DNA from: a bacterium
Lineage (GTDB): Bacteria > Patescibacteriota > Microgenomatia > Levybacterales > UBA12049
Direction of reading: 5' to 3'
Assembly: GCA_021784535.1 (NCBI GenBank)
Contig: JAJYHW010000048.1
Coordinates: forward strand, 1 to 19,857
Length of the DNA: 19,857 nucleotides
The translations under genes and the position numbers were made by a program. Shown in pieces: positions 6,187 through 12,990 of the stretch. Every line of letters begins with the position of its first letter. Position 1 is the first letter of the stretch. The notes below the pieces were generated by a model, which was not told the origin of the DNA, ran no database searches, and worked only from the letters and a program-made list of their open reading frames with translations.

Positions 6187-6741
6187 ATGATGGATTTACA
6201 GAAAAAATATAAAGACGAATTAGTCAAAAAATTAGAAAAAGACTTGGGGATTAATAATCCTATGGCTGTCCCGCACTTGGAAAAAATTGTTCTCAATATG
6301 GGTGTGAAAGATGCAGTATCTGACAAGAAGATTATTGAGAAGATGAGTGTCGCTCTTGGCCAGATTACCGGCCAGAAAGCGAAAATGACTCGTGCGCGGA
6401 AAGCTATAGCGGGATTCAAGATCAGACAAGGAGATATAATTGGTATGATGGTGACACTTCGCGGTAAGAGAATGTATCAGTTTTACGATCGATTGGTGAG
6501 GATTGTATTGCCGCGCTTGAAGGACTTCAGAGGGGTTCCGAGAGGCAGTTTTGACGGCAAAGGGAATTATACGCTTGGTTTTCATGAATATTCAACATTC
6601 CCTGAGATTGATCCGGCAAGCGTTGAACGATTGCAGGGAATGGAAATGATATTTGTAACCAGCGCGGCAGATAACGCCCAGGGTTTTGCTTTGCTTGAAG
6701 CGATGGGGATGCCTTTTGCAAAAGAGAAAGCAGGCCGATAA
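6187..6741 (+). CDS. rplE: 50S ribosomal protein L5
   Basis: L5 binds 5S rRNA in the central protuberance and contacts P-site tRNA. Motifs include NPMAVPHLEKIVLNMGV near the N-terminus, GQKAKMTRARKAIAGFKIR, GDIIGMMVTLRGKRMYQFYD and the C-terminal GNYTLGFHEYSTFPEID. The length, 184, is usual. Two adjacent ATGs (6187, 6190) are possible starts; the first is taken. No Shine-Dalgarno core is visible. The TAA stop is followed by a short gap holding an extended -10 promoter for rpsN. Confidence 0.97.
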   Translation: MMDLQKKYKDELVKKLEKDLGINNPMAVPHLEKIVLNMGVKDAVSDKKIIEKMSVALGQITGQKAKMTRARKAIAGFKIRQGDIIGMMVTLRGKRMYQFYDRLVRIVLPRLKDFRGVPRGSFDGKGNYTLGFHEYSTFPEIDPASVERLQGMEMIFVTSAADNAQGFALLEAMGMPFAKEKAGR

Positions 6742-6755
6742 TTTGAGGCTAGATA

Positions 6756-6764
6756 TGGTATAAT
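6756..6764 (+). promoter_or_regulatory. Extended -10 promoter upstream of rpsN
   Basis: TGGTATAAT is a perfect extended -10 (TG-n-TATAAT) in the rplE-rpsN gap. No good -35 hexamer is seen at 17 bases spacing (CGATAA), so recognition would rest on the extended element. The predicted start near 6771 gives a leader of about 16 bases before the rpsN ATG. This is one of the few longer gaps in the cluster without a heptad repeat. Confidence 0.5.
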
Positions 6765-6786
6765 AGAAGCTAGGTTTATTTTATTT

Positions 6787-6972
6787 ATGGCAAAAACAGC
6801 AGACATTGTAAAGTTTAAGAAGAAACAAAAATTTGAAGTTAGACAGGTGAACCGTTGTGGGATTTGCGGGCGTGCTCGTGGATATATGCGCAGGTTCGGT
6901 CTTTGTAGAATCTGTTTTAGAGAACGGGCAATGAAAGGAGAATTGCCAGGAGTATATAAAGCATCCTGGTAA
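6787..6972 (+). CDS. rpsN: 30S ribosomal protein S14, zinc-binding type
   Basis: S14 sits in the head of the small subunit and joins late in assembly. The 61-residue product is the short type Z form, with cysteines C24, C27, C40 and C43 in CGICGRARG and FGLCRICFRE, and the terminal LPGVYKASW. The zinc-free form is about 100 residues. An extended -10 promoter lies just upstream, so expression may be boosted here within the operon. It is 18 bases from rpsH, in a gap that contains the rpsH ribosome-binding site. Confidence 0.97.
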   Translation: MAKTADIVKFKKKQKFEVRQVNRCGICGRARGYMRRFGLCRICFRERAMKGELPGVYKASW

Positions 6973-6990
6973 AAAGGAAGATATTATTTT

Positions 6991-7380
6991 ATGAATTACG
7001 TTATTGGAGATTTTGTTATTCAATTAAAAAATGCGGCACTTGCGCGCCGTAAGATAGTTGTTGCTCCTTATGCGAATTTGAGTAAGGCAGTTGCACAGGT
7101 TTTGAAAAAAGAAGGTTTTGTTGATGCAGTTTCGGAAGAGACGGTTGATGGTAAGAGAATGCTTTCTGTTACTCTGCGTTATCACCGACGTAAGCCGACA
7201 ATTACTGACGTTGATCTTGTTTCTAAGCCGTCACTTCGTACCTATGTTGCGGCATCGGAAATTGCAGGGAAGCAAGGCAGAGCGGCAACAGCCATTTTGT
7301 CTACAAATACCGGTATCTTAACCGGTAATGATGCAATGAAAAAAGGTGTTGGAGGAGAATTGCTATTTAAGATATGGTAA
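6991..7380 (+). CDS. rpsH: 30S ribosomal protein S8
   Basis: S8 is a central 16S rRNA-binding protein of the platform and, in E. coli, the translational repressor of the spc operon. The N-terminal domain begins MNYVIGDFVIQLKNAALARR (usual DPIADMLTRIRNA), and the C-terminal domain has KPSLRTYVAAS, ILSTNTGILTGNDAMKKGVG and GELLFKIW, which are diagnostic. The length, 129, is standard. A Shine-Dalgarno-like AAGGAAG (6974-6980) lies ten bases before the ATG. I see no obvious S8 operator mimic, but it would need folding to test. Confidence 0.96.
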   Translation: MNYVIGDFVIQLKNAALARRKIVVAPYANLSKAVAQVLKKEGFVDAVSEETVDGKRMLSVTLRYHRRKPTITDVDLVSKPSLRTYVAASEIAGKQGRAATAILSTNTGILTGNDAMKKGVGGELLFKIW

Positions 7381-7432
7381 AGAGAGATCTTAGATCATAG
7401 ATCTTGGTTTCTAGAGACCTAAAACCTAATAT
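7381..7432. repeat. Stop-to-start heptad spacer, GATCTTA family with CCTAAAA tail
   Basis: Positions 7386-7417 copy 6121-6152 exactly (GATCTTA, GATCATA, GATCTTG and following bases). It then switches to CCTAAAACCTAA of the CTAGGG/CCTAAAA family just before the rplF ATG. This looks like a mosaic of two families. Confidence 0.85.
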
Positions 7433-7984
7433 ATGAGTAAAATTGGAAAATTACCTATTACAATTGGAAATGGCGTTACGGTAACTGTTAACGGGCAGGA
7501 TGTTGCTGTAAGCGGTCCTAAAGGTAATGGGAATCTTTCTTTGCCAGAAGGAATTAGCGTAGCAATTCAGGAAGGTAAAGTGCTGGTTACAGCAAAAGAT
7601 TTAGAGGATCGCAAGATAAAAGCGATGTATGGTTTAACCCGTGCAAATCTTGCAAATCTCATCAAAGGCATGGATACAGGTTTTGAGAAGCAGCTGGAAA
7701 TTGTCGGTGTTGGATACCGTGCTCAGATGCAAGGGACTGATTTATCTTTATCTCTAGGGTTTGCTCATCCTGTTAAATTTCATCCAAGAAGCGGCGTTAC
7801 TGTAGCAGTTACTGATAATGTCATCAGTGTCAGCGGAAGTGATCGTCAGTTTGTTGGTGAAGCAGCAGCGAATATCCGAAAGATTAAGCCTCCGGAGCCA
7901 TACAAAGGGAAAGGCATTCGGTATAAAGGTGAAAGAGTCAGACGAAAAGCAGGTAAAGCAGCAAAAGCTGCAGGAGCAAAGTAG
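7433..7984 (+). CDS. rplF: 50S ribosomal protein L6
   Basis: L6 lies near the factor-binding site of the large subunit. It has the typical start MSKIGKLPITIGNGVTV, then VSGPKGNGNLSLP, the first-domain LTRANLANLIKGMDTGFEK, second-domain LEIVGVGYRAQMQG and LSLGFAHPV, and the terminal signature PPEPYKGKGIRYKGERVRRK. A short Lys/Ala-rich tail follows, giving 183 residues. The stop is TAG, whose G starts the next heptad word GATTTTA. Confidence 0.97.
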   Translation: MSKIGKLPITIGNGVTVTVNGQDVAVSGPKGNGNLSLPEGISVAIQEGKVLVTAKDLEDRKIKAMYGLTRANLANLIKGMDTGFEKQLEIVGVGYRAQMQGTDLSLSLGFAHPVKFHPRSGVTVAVTDNVISVSGSDRQFVGEAAANIRKIKPPEPYKGKGIRYKGERVRRKAGKAAKAAGAK

Positions 7985-8038
7985 ATTTTAGATGTTAGAT
8001 CTTAAGATCTAGGATCTGAGAACTAAGAGCTTGAAGTT
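7984..8038. repeat. Stop-to-start heptad spacer, GATNTTA family
   Basis: Words in register are GATTTTA, GATGTTA, GATCTTA, AGATCTA, GGATCTG, AGAACTA, AGAGCTT (7984-8032). The central TAGATCTTAAGATCTA is a perfect 16-base palindrome. The element begins with the last base of the rplF stop and ends six bases before the rplR ATG. Confidence 0.82.
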
Positions 8039-8380
8039 ATGAATGATAAGCAGAAAAGATTACATAGACAAATAAGAAGTCGAAAAAAGACAGCATTGGT
8101 TACTGGTCGTTTTCGCTTGAGCGTACACCGATCAAATAAATATGTGTATGTGCAAGTTATCGACAAATCAGGAAAAACTATTGCCAGTGTTTCTGAGGCA
8201 GTATTGAAGCAATTGAATGGAACGCCAATTGAGCGCGCAAAGCAGGTTGGCGCAGAAATTGCGAAGCTTGCCTTAGCGAAAAAAGTGAAAGAAGTTGCAT
8301 TTGATAAAGGCCGGTTTGCTTATCATGGGAGAGTTAAGGCAGTAGCTGAGGGAGCACGGGAGGGTGGACTTTCGTTCTAG
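8039..8380 (+). CDS. rplR: 50S ribosomal protein L18
   Basis: L18 binds 5S rRNA with L5 in the central protuberance. The product contains RLHRQIRSRKK, RFRLSVHRSNKYVYVQVID, the IERAKQVGAEIAKLALAKKV helix, and the end signature FDKGRFAYHGRVKAVAEGAR with EGGLSF. The 113 residues are close to the norm of about 117. It ends with TAG in TTCTAGGG, which begins a short run of left-arm repeat words before rpsE. No Shine-Dalgarno core is visible. Confidence 0.97.
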   Translation: MNDKQKRLHRQIRSRKKTALVTGRFRLSVHRSNKYVYVQVIDKSGKTIASVSEAVLKQLNGTPIERAKQVGAEIAKLALAKKVKEVAFDKGRFAYHGRVKAVAEGAREGGLSF

Positions 8381-8403
8381 GGATTAGGGGTTAGAAAAAA
8401 ATT
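8381..8403. repeat. Solo left arm of the CTAGGG family
   Basis: The 23-base gap between rplR and rpsE reads CTAGGGATTAGGGGTTAG followed by an A run. It matches the left-arm words of the CTAGGG/CCTAAAA family but has no complementary right arm, so it cannot form the hairpin seen elsewhere. It may be a decayed or partial element. Confidence 0.65.
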
Positions 8404-8928
8404 ATGAATAATCAACAGAGTACACAAAATGCACAACGACGTCAGAGACAGTTTAATCAGACTCCAAGTGAGTTTGAAGAACAGGTGGTGCAGATTAATA
8501 GAGTTTCCAAAAAAACCAAAGGCGGTAATAAAATCGGATTTTCTGCATTGACCGTTGTCGGTGACAAAAAAGGCAAAGTCGGGGTTGGTCTCGGTAAAGC
8601 ACCGGATGTCTCAAATGCGATTCGTAAAGGTATGTCTCATGCGAAAAAACATATGATTGCCGTACCGTTGATCAACGGGACAATCCCTTTTCGTATTGAT
8701 GTGAAGATAGGCGCGGCACGTATTATGCTTAAGCCCGCACCGAGAGGCAGCGGTATTATTGCGGGTGGTGCTGTTAGAAGCGTTGTGTCAGCAGCAGGAA
8801 TTGAAAATATTTCTTCTAAGATGCTTGGGACAGGGAATAAAATTAGCAACATCTATGCGACACTTGAAGCGCTCAGGCGCGTCGGTGAACAGGCAGAGAA
8901 GACGAAAGAGAGAAAAGCTAGGGTTTAG
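8404..8928 (+). CDS. rpsE: 30S ribosomal protein S5
   Basis: S5 supports decoding fidelity and mRNA unwinding at the entry channel. The double-stranded-RNA-binding domain covers about residues 25-90 (VVQINRVSKKTKGGNKIGFS, then VVGDKKGKVGVGLGKA), followed by the C-terminal domain with IMLKPAPRGSGIIAGGAVRS and AGIENISSKMLGTGN. A Gln/Arg-rich N-terminal extension of about 24 residues is present, for 174 in total. The last codons and stop (AAA GCT AGG GTT TAG) merge into CTAGGG heptads. The next gene is rplO: the usual rpmD (L30) is absent, as reported generally for CPR bacteria. Confidence 0.97.
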   Translation: MNNQQSTQNAQRRQRQFNQTPSEFEEQVVQINRVSKKTKGGNKIGFSALTVVGDKKGKVGVGLGKAPDVSNAIRKGMSHAKKHMIAVPLINGTIPFRIDVKIGAARIMLKPAPRGSGIIAGGAVRSVVSAAGIENISSKMLGTGNKISNIYATLEALRRVGEQAEKTKERKARV

Positions 8929-9002
8929 GGCCGAGGGTCTAGGTTTTAGTTTTTTTTATAACTATACCTAGCCCCTAGAGCCTAACTCCTAAAACCTAAC
9001 CT
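8929..9002. repeat. Stop-to-start heptad spacer, CTAGGG/CCTAAAA family
   Basis: The left arm runs from the rpsE end (CTAGGGTTTAGGG, then GAGGGTCTAGGTTTTAG), a T-rich loop follows, and the right arm reads CCTAGCCCCTAGAGCCTAAC, then CCTAAAACCTAACCT directly against the rplO ATG. The arms are clearly complementary over much of their length. This is where rpmD would lie in most bacteria. Confidence 0.85.
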
Positions 9003-9446
9003 ATGAATTTATCACATATTGTAAAATTAAAGACAAAAAGTAAAAAGCGTGTCGGACAAGGGCACGGATCTGGTCGTGGTAAAACAGCAGGACGGGGAAC
9101 AAAAGGGCAGAAAGCACGCAATAAAGTTGCTATTTATTTTGAAGGCGGAGCATTGCCCCTGACGAAGCGGTTACCATTTCTACGGGGAAAAGGTCGCAAT
9201 CCGTCATTGCAAAAAAAACCTTTCGTGGTAAATGTGCAGGCGCTGAATATTTTTCCCAAAGGAGCAGTCGTAACAACAGAATCATTAGTAGAACAGGGCA
9301 TTGTCCAGCTTGAGCCGACAAGACAAAAAGGCGTTAAGATTCTTGGTGATGGCGCATTAACAGTGGCACTTACTGTTAAAGTGCCGGTTTCCAAAGGTGC
9401 CGCTGAGAAAATTATCAAAGCAGGCGGAACGGTAGAAGAAAAATAA
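9003..9446 (+). CDS. rplO: 50S ribosomal protein L15
   Basis: L15 is a late-assembly 23S rRNA-binding protein. The N-terminal glycine- and basic-rich tail KKRVGQGHGSGRGKTAGRGT (then KGQKAR) is diagnostic, followed by FEGGALPLTKRLPFLRG and the C-terminal domain with VSKGAAEKIIKAGGTVE. The length is 147. The second position of the core reads YFEGGALPL where many L15 have FEGGQMPL, a normal variation. It follows rpsE directly, with no L30. The stop is TAA, followed by the longest spacer of the cluster. Confidence 0.97.
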   Translation: MNLSHIVKLKTKSKKRVGQGHGSGRGKTAGRGTKGQKARNKVAIYFEGGALPLTKRLPFLRGKGRNPSLQKKPFVVNVQALNIFPKGAVVTTESLVEQGIVQLEPTRQKGVKILGDGALTVALTVKVPVSKGAAEKIIKAGGTVEEK

Positions 9447-9576
9447 ATCCGAAGCACGAAATCCGAAACCCGAAACAATGTTAAAATATAAAATTCTAAT
9501 GAAAAAATCGTTTTGAACATTCGGATTTAGAAAATTTGAATTTGTTTCGGATTGATATATCCGGGTTTCGAATTTT
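9447..9576. repeat. Stop-to-start heptad spacer, NNNCGAA family
   Basis: This 130-base gap between rplO and secY is the longest in the cluster. The left arm is four heptads in register: ATCCGAA, GCACGAA, ATCCGAA, ACCCGAA (9447-9474). Right-hand segments carry the complement: CATTCGGATTTAG, TTTGTTTCGGATT and CCGGGTTTCG. CGAAACCC (9464-9471) pairs exactly with GGGTTTCG (9563-9570). The AT-rich middle contains a weak TGTTAAAAT (9479-9487), which is not called as a promoter. Confidence 0.82.
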
Positions 9577-10866
9577 ATGAATGGAATATTTGATACACTT
9601 CGTAATAGTTTTAAATCGCCAGAGATAAGGAAAAAACTTCTTTTTACCCTCGCAATTTTCCTCGTATTTAGAATTTTTGCGCATATTCCTGTTGCCGGTG
9701 TGAATATCGCGGAGTTGAAAAATCTCTTCGCGAGCAATCAATTCTTGGGCTTTCTTGATATTTTTTCCGGAGGAACGCTCTCTAATTTTTCTATCATGGC
9801 GCTAGGCTTGAATCCGTACATCAATGCTTCGATTATCTTGCAGTTATTGACAATGGTACTTCCCAAGCTTGAAGAGCTTTCCAAGGAAGGTGATTCAGGA
9901 AGACAGAAAATTAATCAATATACCCGTATTCTGACTGTGCCGCTGTCTGTATTGCAGGCAATCGGCGTATACGCGTTATTAAAAAGTCAGCATCTGGTAA
10001 CTACGTTGACTCCTGTTGATTTTATTTCTTTTGTATTGACACTGGTAGCTGGGTCAATATTGCTTGTCTGGTTGGGTGAGTTGATTACTGATCACGGTGT
10101 CGGAAATGGGATATCGCTTCTGATTTTTGGCGGCATTGTCGGGAGGCTTCCTGTCGCGCTCGGACAGACTCTTTCAACGGCAACTGCTCAGGCAAGTCTG
10201 GGGCTTGTCAGCTTTACGCTTTTGAGTTTGGTTGTGATCGCGGGGATTATCGTTGTGAATGAGGCAACCCGGCAAATTCCTGTTCATTATGCCAGACGGA
10301 TGCGGGGAAACAAACTTCAGGGCGGTCAGTCAACTCATCTGCCTTTGCGCTTGAATCAAGCCGGCGTTATTCCGATTATTTTTGCTGTTTCTATTGTTTT
10401 ATTACCATCGCTTATCGGCAACGTGTTTCTGACTTCTCCAAATCCGACAATGAAAAGTATTGCGGAGGTACTAAATATATGGTTTGCGCCGACGGGTGTT
10501 TTCTATAATGCGTTTTATTTTATTTTAGTCGTTGCATTTACCTTCTTTTATACAGCAGTTGTATTTAATCCAAAAAAGATTGCTGAAGAAATTCAAAAAT
10601 ATGGAGGCTTTATTCCCGGCGTACGTCCTGGGAAAGCAACGGCAAATTATTTGAATTATATTTTAACCAGAATTACATTGGCTGGTGCTTTTTTTCTGGG
10701 TATTGTTGCCATTATGCCAACAATGATACAGATGGCAACTGGTATCCAAACGCTTCTTCTGGGCGGGACAAGTATCCTGATTGTGGTAAGCGTTGTTTTG
10801 GAGACGTATAAGGCAATTGAAGCCAATCTTGTGATGAGAAATTATGAGGGATTTCTTAATAAATAG
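9577..10866 (+). CDS. secY: Preprotein translocase subunit SecY
   Basis: SecY is the channel of the Sec translocon in the cytoplasmic membrane. The 429-residue product is highly hydrophobic, with about ten membrane segments. TM1 begins after residue 18 (KKLLFTLAIFLVFRIFAHIP). The plug region FSGGTLSNFSIMALGLNPYI is followed by the family signature ASIILQLLTMVLPKLEELSK with GDSGRQKINQYTR. The cytoplasmic loops carry QIPVHYARRMRG and LNQAGVIPIIFA, and FNPKKIAEEIQKYGGFIPGV near the C-terminus is typical. Its place after rplO is the ancestral spc order. It ends in TAG, and a CTAGGG-type spacer leads to adk. Confidence 0.98.
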   Translation: MNGIFDTLRNSFKSPEIRKKLLFTLAIFLVFRIFAHIPVAGVNIAELKNLFASNQFLGFLDIFSGGTLSNFSIMALGLNPYINASIILQLLTMVLPKLEELSKEGDSGRQKINQYTRILTVPLSVLQAIGVYALLKSQHLVTTLTPVDFISFVLTLVAGSILLVWLGELITDHGVGNGISLLIFGGIVGRLPVALGQTLSTATAQASLGLVSFTLLSLVVIAGIIVVNEATRQIPVHYARRMRGNKLQGGQSTHLPLRLNQAGVIPIIFAVSIVLLPSLIGNVFLTSPNPTMKSIAEVLNIWFAPTGVFYNAFYFILVVAFTFFYTAVVFNPKKIAEEIQKYGGFIPGVRPGKATANYLNYILTRITLAGAFFLGIVAIMPTMIQMATGIQTLLLGGTSILIVVSVVLETYKAIEANLVMRNYEGFLNK

Positions 10867-10944
10867 GGAAAAGATACTAGGGACGAGGGTTTAGTTTGAG
10901 AAAACTTGACTATAACCTATAACCTATTCCCTAAAACCTACTGT
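10867..10944. repeat. Stop-to-start heptad spacer, mixed CTAGGG/TATAACC words
   Basis: Left words include ACTAGGG, ACGAGGG, TTTAGTT. Right words are in strict register: TATAACC, TATAACC, TATTCCC, TAAAACC (10911-10938), then TACTGT and the adk ATG. It mixes words of the CCTATA and CCTAAAA families. Confidence 0.82.
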
Positions 10945-11493
10945 ATGAAAATAATTTTAGTCGGCATACAAGGATCAGGAAAATCAACACAGGGGAATTT
11001 GCTGCGTGATAAGCTCGGCGTCCCTTATCTTTCAACAGGACATATCTTTCGTGAAATAGCAAAAGAAAAAACGACGTTGGGACGATATATTAAAGAGACA
11101 ATGACAGCAGGGTATCTAATTCCTGATAAAAAGACAAATGAAATTGTCAGCGATTATCTTGAGCGTCCTGAATATGAAAAAGGATATATCCTTGACGGGT
11201 ATCCCCGGACGTATGCGCAGGCAAAAGCTTTTAAAAACGGTATTGATAAAGTTATTTATCTTGATGTGCCGGATAAAGAAGCATTGTGGAGATTGGCGTT
11301 TAGAACAAATGAAAACGGTGAAGTGCGGGAAGATGAAACACTTGCTGCGATAAAGAAGCGTATCGAGCTTTTTCATAAATTCACCGAACCGGTGCTTGAG
11401 TATTATAAAACGAAAGGGAAACTGGTAACAATTAATGGAGAACAATCAATCGAGGAAATCCATAAAGAGATTATGGATAAGCTGAATAAATAG
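10945..11493 (+). CDS. adk: Adenylate kinase, short-lid type
   Basis: Adenylate kinase interconverts ATP+AMP and 2 ADP in the cytoplasm. The P-loop GIQGSGKST is at residues 7-15, the AMP site T31-G32..R36, GYLIP and the catalytic-core ILDGYPRT at 82-89, with D84 and R88 in the E. coli positions. The lid (about 116-132) is short, without the zinc Cys set, and the total is 182 residues. The commonly conserved Asp after STG is His here (STGHIF). The frame is open 13 codons upstream, but those lie in the repeat spacer, so the ATG directly before KIILVG is chosen. The TAG stop overlaps the GTG start of cmk by one base. Confidence 0.93.
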   Translation: MKIILVGIQGSGKSTQGNLLRDKLGVPYLSTGHIFREIAKEKTTLGRYIKETMTAGYLIPDKKTNEIVSDYLERPEYEKGYILDGYPRTYAQAKAFKNGIDKVIYLDVPDKEALWRLAFRTNENGEVREDETLAAIKKRIELFHKFTEPVLEYYKTKGKLVTINGEQSIEEIHKEIMDKLNK

Positions 11494-12185
11494 TGAAAAA
11501 CGGATTCATTATCGCAATCGACGGTCCGGCAGCCGCAGGAAAAGGAACAGTAGCTCCGGTTCTCGCTTCAAAATTACATGGATATCATTTATATACAGGT
11601 TCTATGTATCGTTGCGTTACACTGTATTGCCTGATTCATGCTATTGATATAACTGATGAGAAGAAGGTTGTGGATGCATTGGGGGATATTGCCATTGCCT
11701 TTAAAGATGACAGATACTTTCTTAACGGCGATGATGTGACGAAGCGGATACGGGAGCGAGATATAGATACGGCAGTGTCAACTATTGCTGATTATCAGGG
11801 AGTCCGTCATGCAATGATATCTCAGCAGCAGTATATAGGAAAAGAGAAAACGCAAAATGGAGCAATAGTTATTGCGGAAGGAAGAGATACAGCAACGAAG
11901 GTATTCCCGGATGCAGAAGTGAAGATTTATCTGACTGCAAAGCCCGAAGTGCGTGCAAAAAGGAGACTGAAACAGTTACAGGAGCGGGGACTTGTCAATG
12001 CGACTTTTGAAGAAATATTGAAAGAAACAATAGTTCGAGATGAGCAGGATATGTATGGTAATCTCGGATATCTGGTTTCAGATCCAGCAAAATACGGCTA
12101 TGATATTATTGACGATACGGATAAAACTGAAGAACAAACGATTGACGCGATTCTTGCAGTATTAAAAAAAAAGAAATTACTATGA
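11493..12185 (+). CDS. cmk: Cytidylate kinase
   Basis: CMP/dCMP kinase uses ATP to make (d)CDP. The P-loop is GPAAAGKGT at 11-19 (usual GPAASGKGT), followed by LYTGSMYR (33-40), a NMP-binding domain in the middle, EGRDTATKVFPDAEVKIYLT (129-148) and RAKRR, all characteristic. The late RDxxDxxR motif reads RDEQDMYG (182-189), so the last Arg, which binds CMP in E. coli, seems replaced by Gly. The 230-residue length is usual. It starts with GTG overlapping the adk stop (TAGTG) and ends overlapping the map ATG (ATGA), so adk-cmk-map is tightly coupled. Finding cmk inside the spc cluster is unusual compared with E. coli or Bacillus. Confidence 0.93.
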   Translation: MKNGFIIAIDGPAAAGKGTVAPVLASKLHGYHLYTGSMYRCVTLYCLIHAIDITDEKKVVDALGDIAIAFKDDRYFLNGDDVTKRIRERDIDTAVSTIADYQGVRHAMISQQQYIGKEKTQNGAIVIAEGRDTATKVFPDAEVKIYLTAKPEVRAKRRLKQLQERGLVNATFEEILKETIVRDEQDMYGNLGYLVSDPAKYGYDIIDDTDKTEEQTIDAILAVLKKKKLL

Positions 12186-12946
12186 TTGATTATAAAACAC
12201 CGGAGGAAATACAAAACATGCAGCATGGAGGACATATTCTGGCAACTGTGCTGAACGAAGTGATGGAAGCTGCAAAGCCTGGCGTTACTGAAGTGGAGTT
12301 AGATAAATTTGCAGAAAAAAGGATCCGCGAGCTTGGCGGGGAGCCAGGTTTTATGAAAGTTGATGGCTATCATCATGCCACCTGTTTTTCAACCAACGAT
12401 GTCGTTGTCCATGGTATTCCTTCACAGTATGTTCTGAAAGAAGGAGATGTGGTCGGTATTGATTGCGGCGTCTTTTATAAAGGATTTCATACGGATATGT
12501 CGGAATCAAAAATAGTTCAAAGTTCAAAATTCAAAGTGCAAAGTGAAGTTAAAAAGTTTTTGGAAACCGGTAAATTTGCCTTGGAAGAAGCAATCAAACA
12601 GGCAACAGTAGGCAATCATGTTGGACATATTTCGCAGACCATTCAGCGGATTGTAGAAAAAGAGGCAGGATATAGTGTGGTTCGCAGTCTTATCGGACAT
12701 GGAGTTGGCAAAGAGCTTCATGAAGCACCTGAGGTGCCCGGGTATTTGATAGGTAGTATCAATAGGACACCGCTTTTGAAAGAGGGGATGACAATCGCGG
12801 TTGAAGTGATATACAATATGGGAACTTATGATGTCGTTCTTGACCGAGACCGTTGGACAATCAGAACGCGGGATGGTAAGCTGTCAGGACTTTATGAACG
12901 TACGATTGCAATTACCAGAGATGGACCGCTGATGTTGACAAAATAG
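12182..12946 (+). CDS. map: Methionine aminopeptidase, type I, with repeat-derived insert
   Basis: Map removes the initiator methionine from nascent proteins. The metal ligands are all present: D94 (GIDCGVF), D105 (FHTDMS), H173 (IGHGVGKELHEAP), E208 (IAVEVIYNMG) and E239 (LYERTIAIT); H77 in VVHGIP is also conserved. The length is 254. Just after D105, residues 112-121 (VQSSKFKVQS) are encoded by a heptad tandem (GTTCAAA, GTTCAAA, ATTCAAA, GTGCAAA; 12515-12542) that appears to add a few residues compared with the E. coli enzyme. The normal Phe-x-Val-Gly segment of the family is not visible there. The start overlaps the cmk stop. Activity is likely retained since no ligand is lost. Confidence 0.95.
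   Translation: MIDYKTPEEIQNMQHGGHILATVLNEVMEAAKPGVTEVELDKFAEKRIRELGGEPGFMKVDGYHHATCFSTNDVVVHGIPSQYVLKEGDVVGIDCGVFYKGFHTDMSESKIVQSSKFKVQSEVKKFLETGKFALEEAIKQATVGNHVGHISQTIQRIVEKEAGYSVVRSLIGHGVGKELHEAPEVPGYLIGSINRTPLLKEGMTIAVEVIYNMGTYDVVLDRDRWTIRTRDGKLSGLYERTIAITRDGPLMLTK
12515..12549 (+). repeat. Heptad repeat inside map coding sequence
   Basis: Five consecutive seven-base words, GTTCAAA, GTTCAAA, ATTCAAA, GTGCAAA, GTGAAGT, lie in frame within map. They have the same period and style as the intergenic elements, but belong to a family (NNTCAAA) not otherwise seen in this window. No right arm follows. Confidence 0.75.
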
Positions 12947-12955
12947 TATCAGTTG

Positions 12956-12984
12956 TTGCTCTTTTATGGCTGTTTTGCTATAAT
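12956..12984 (+). promoter_or_regulatory. Extended -10 promoter of infA, leaderless geometry
   Basis: TGCTATAAT (12976-12984) is a perfect extended -10. TTGCTC at 12956-12961 is a weak -35 at 17 bases spacing. The last base of the -10 is six bases before the infA ATG at 12991, so the expected start is at or within a base of the A of ATG, leaving no room for a Shine-Dalgarno site. The gap between map and infA carries no heptad repeat. Confidence 0.6.
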
Positions 12985-12990
12985 GCTCCA

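Noticed and set aside
9479..9487. TGTTAAAAT as a secY promoter
   Set aside because: Imperfect -10 with no -35 in an AT-rich loop of a repeat element; not distinguishable from chance.
10906..10944. Upstream start for adk
   Set aside because: The added 13 codons are repeat-spacer sequence; the P-loop protein begins properly at 10945.
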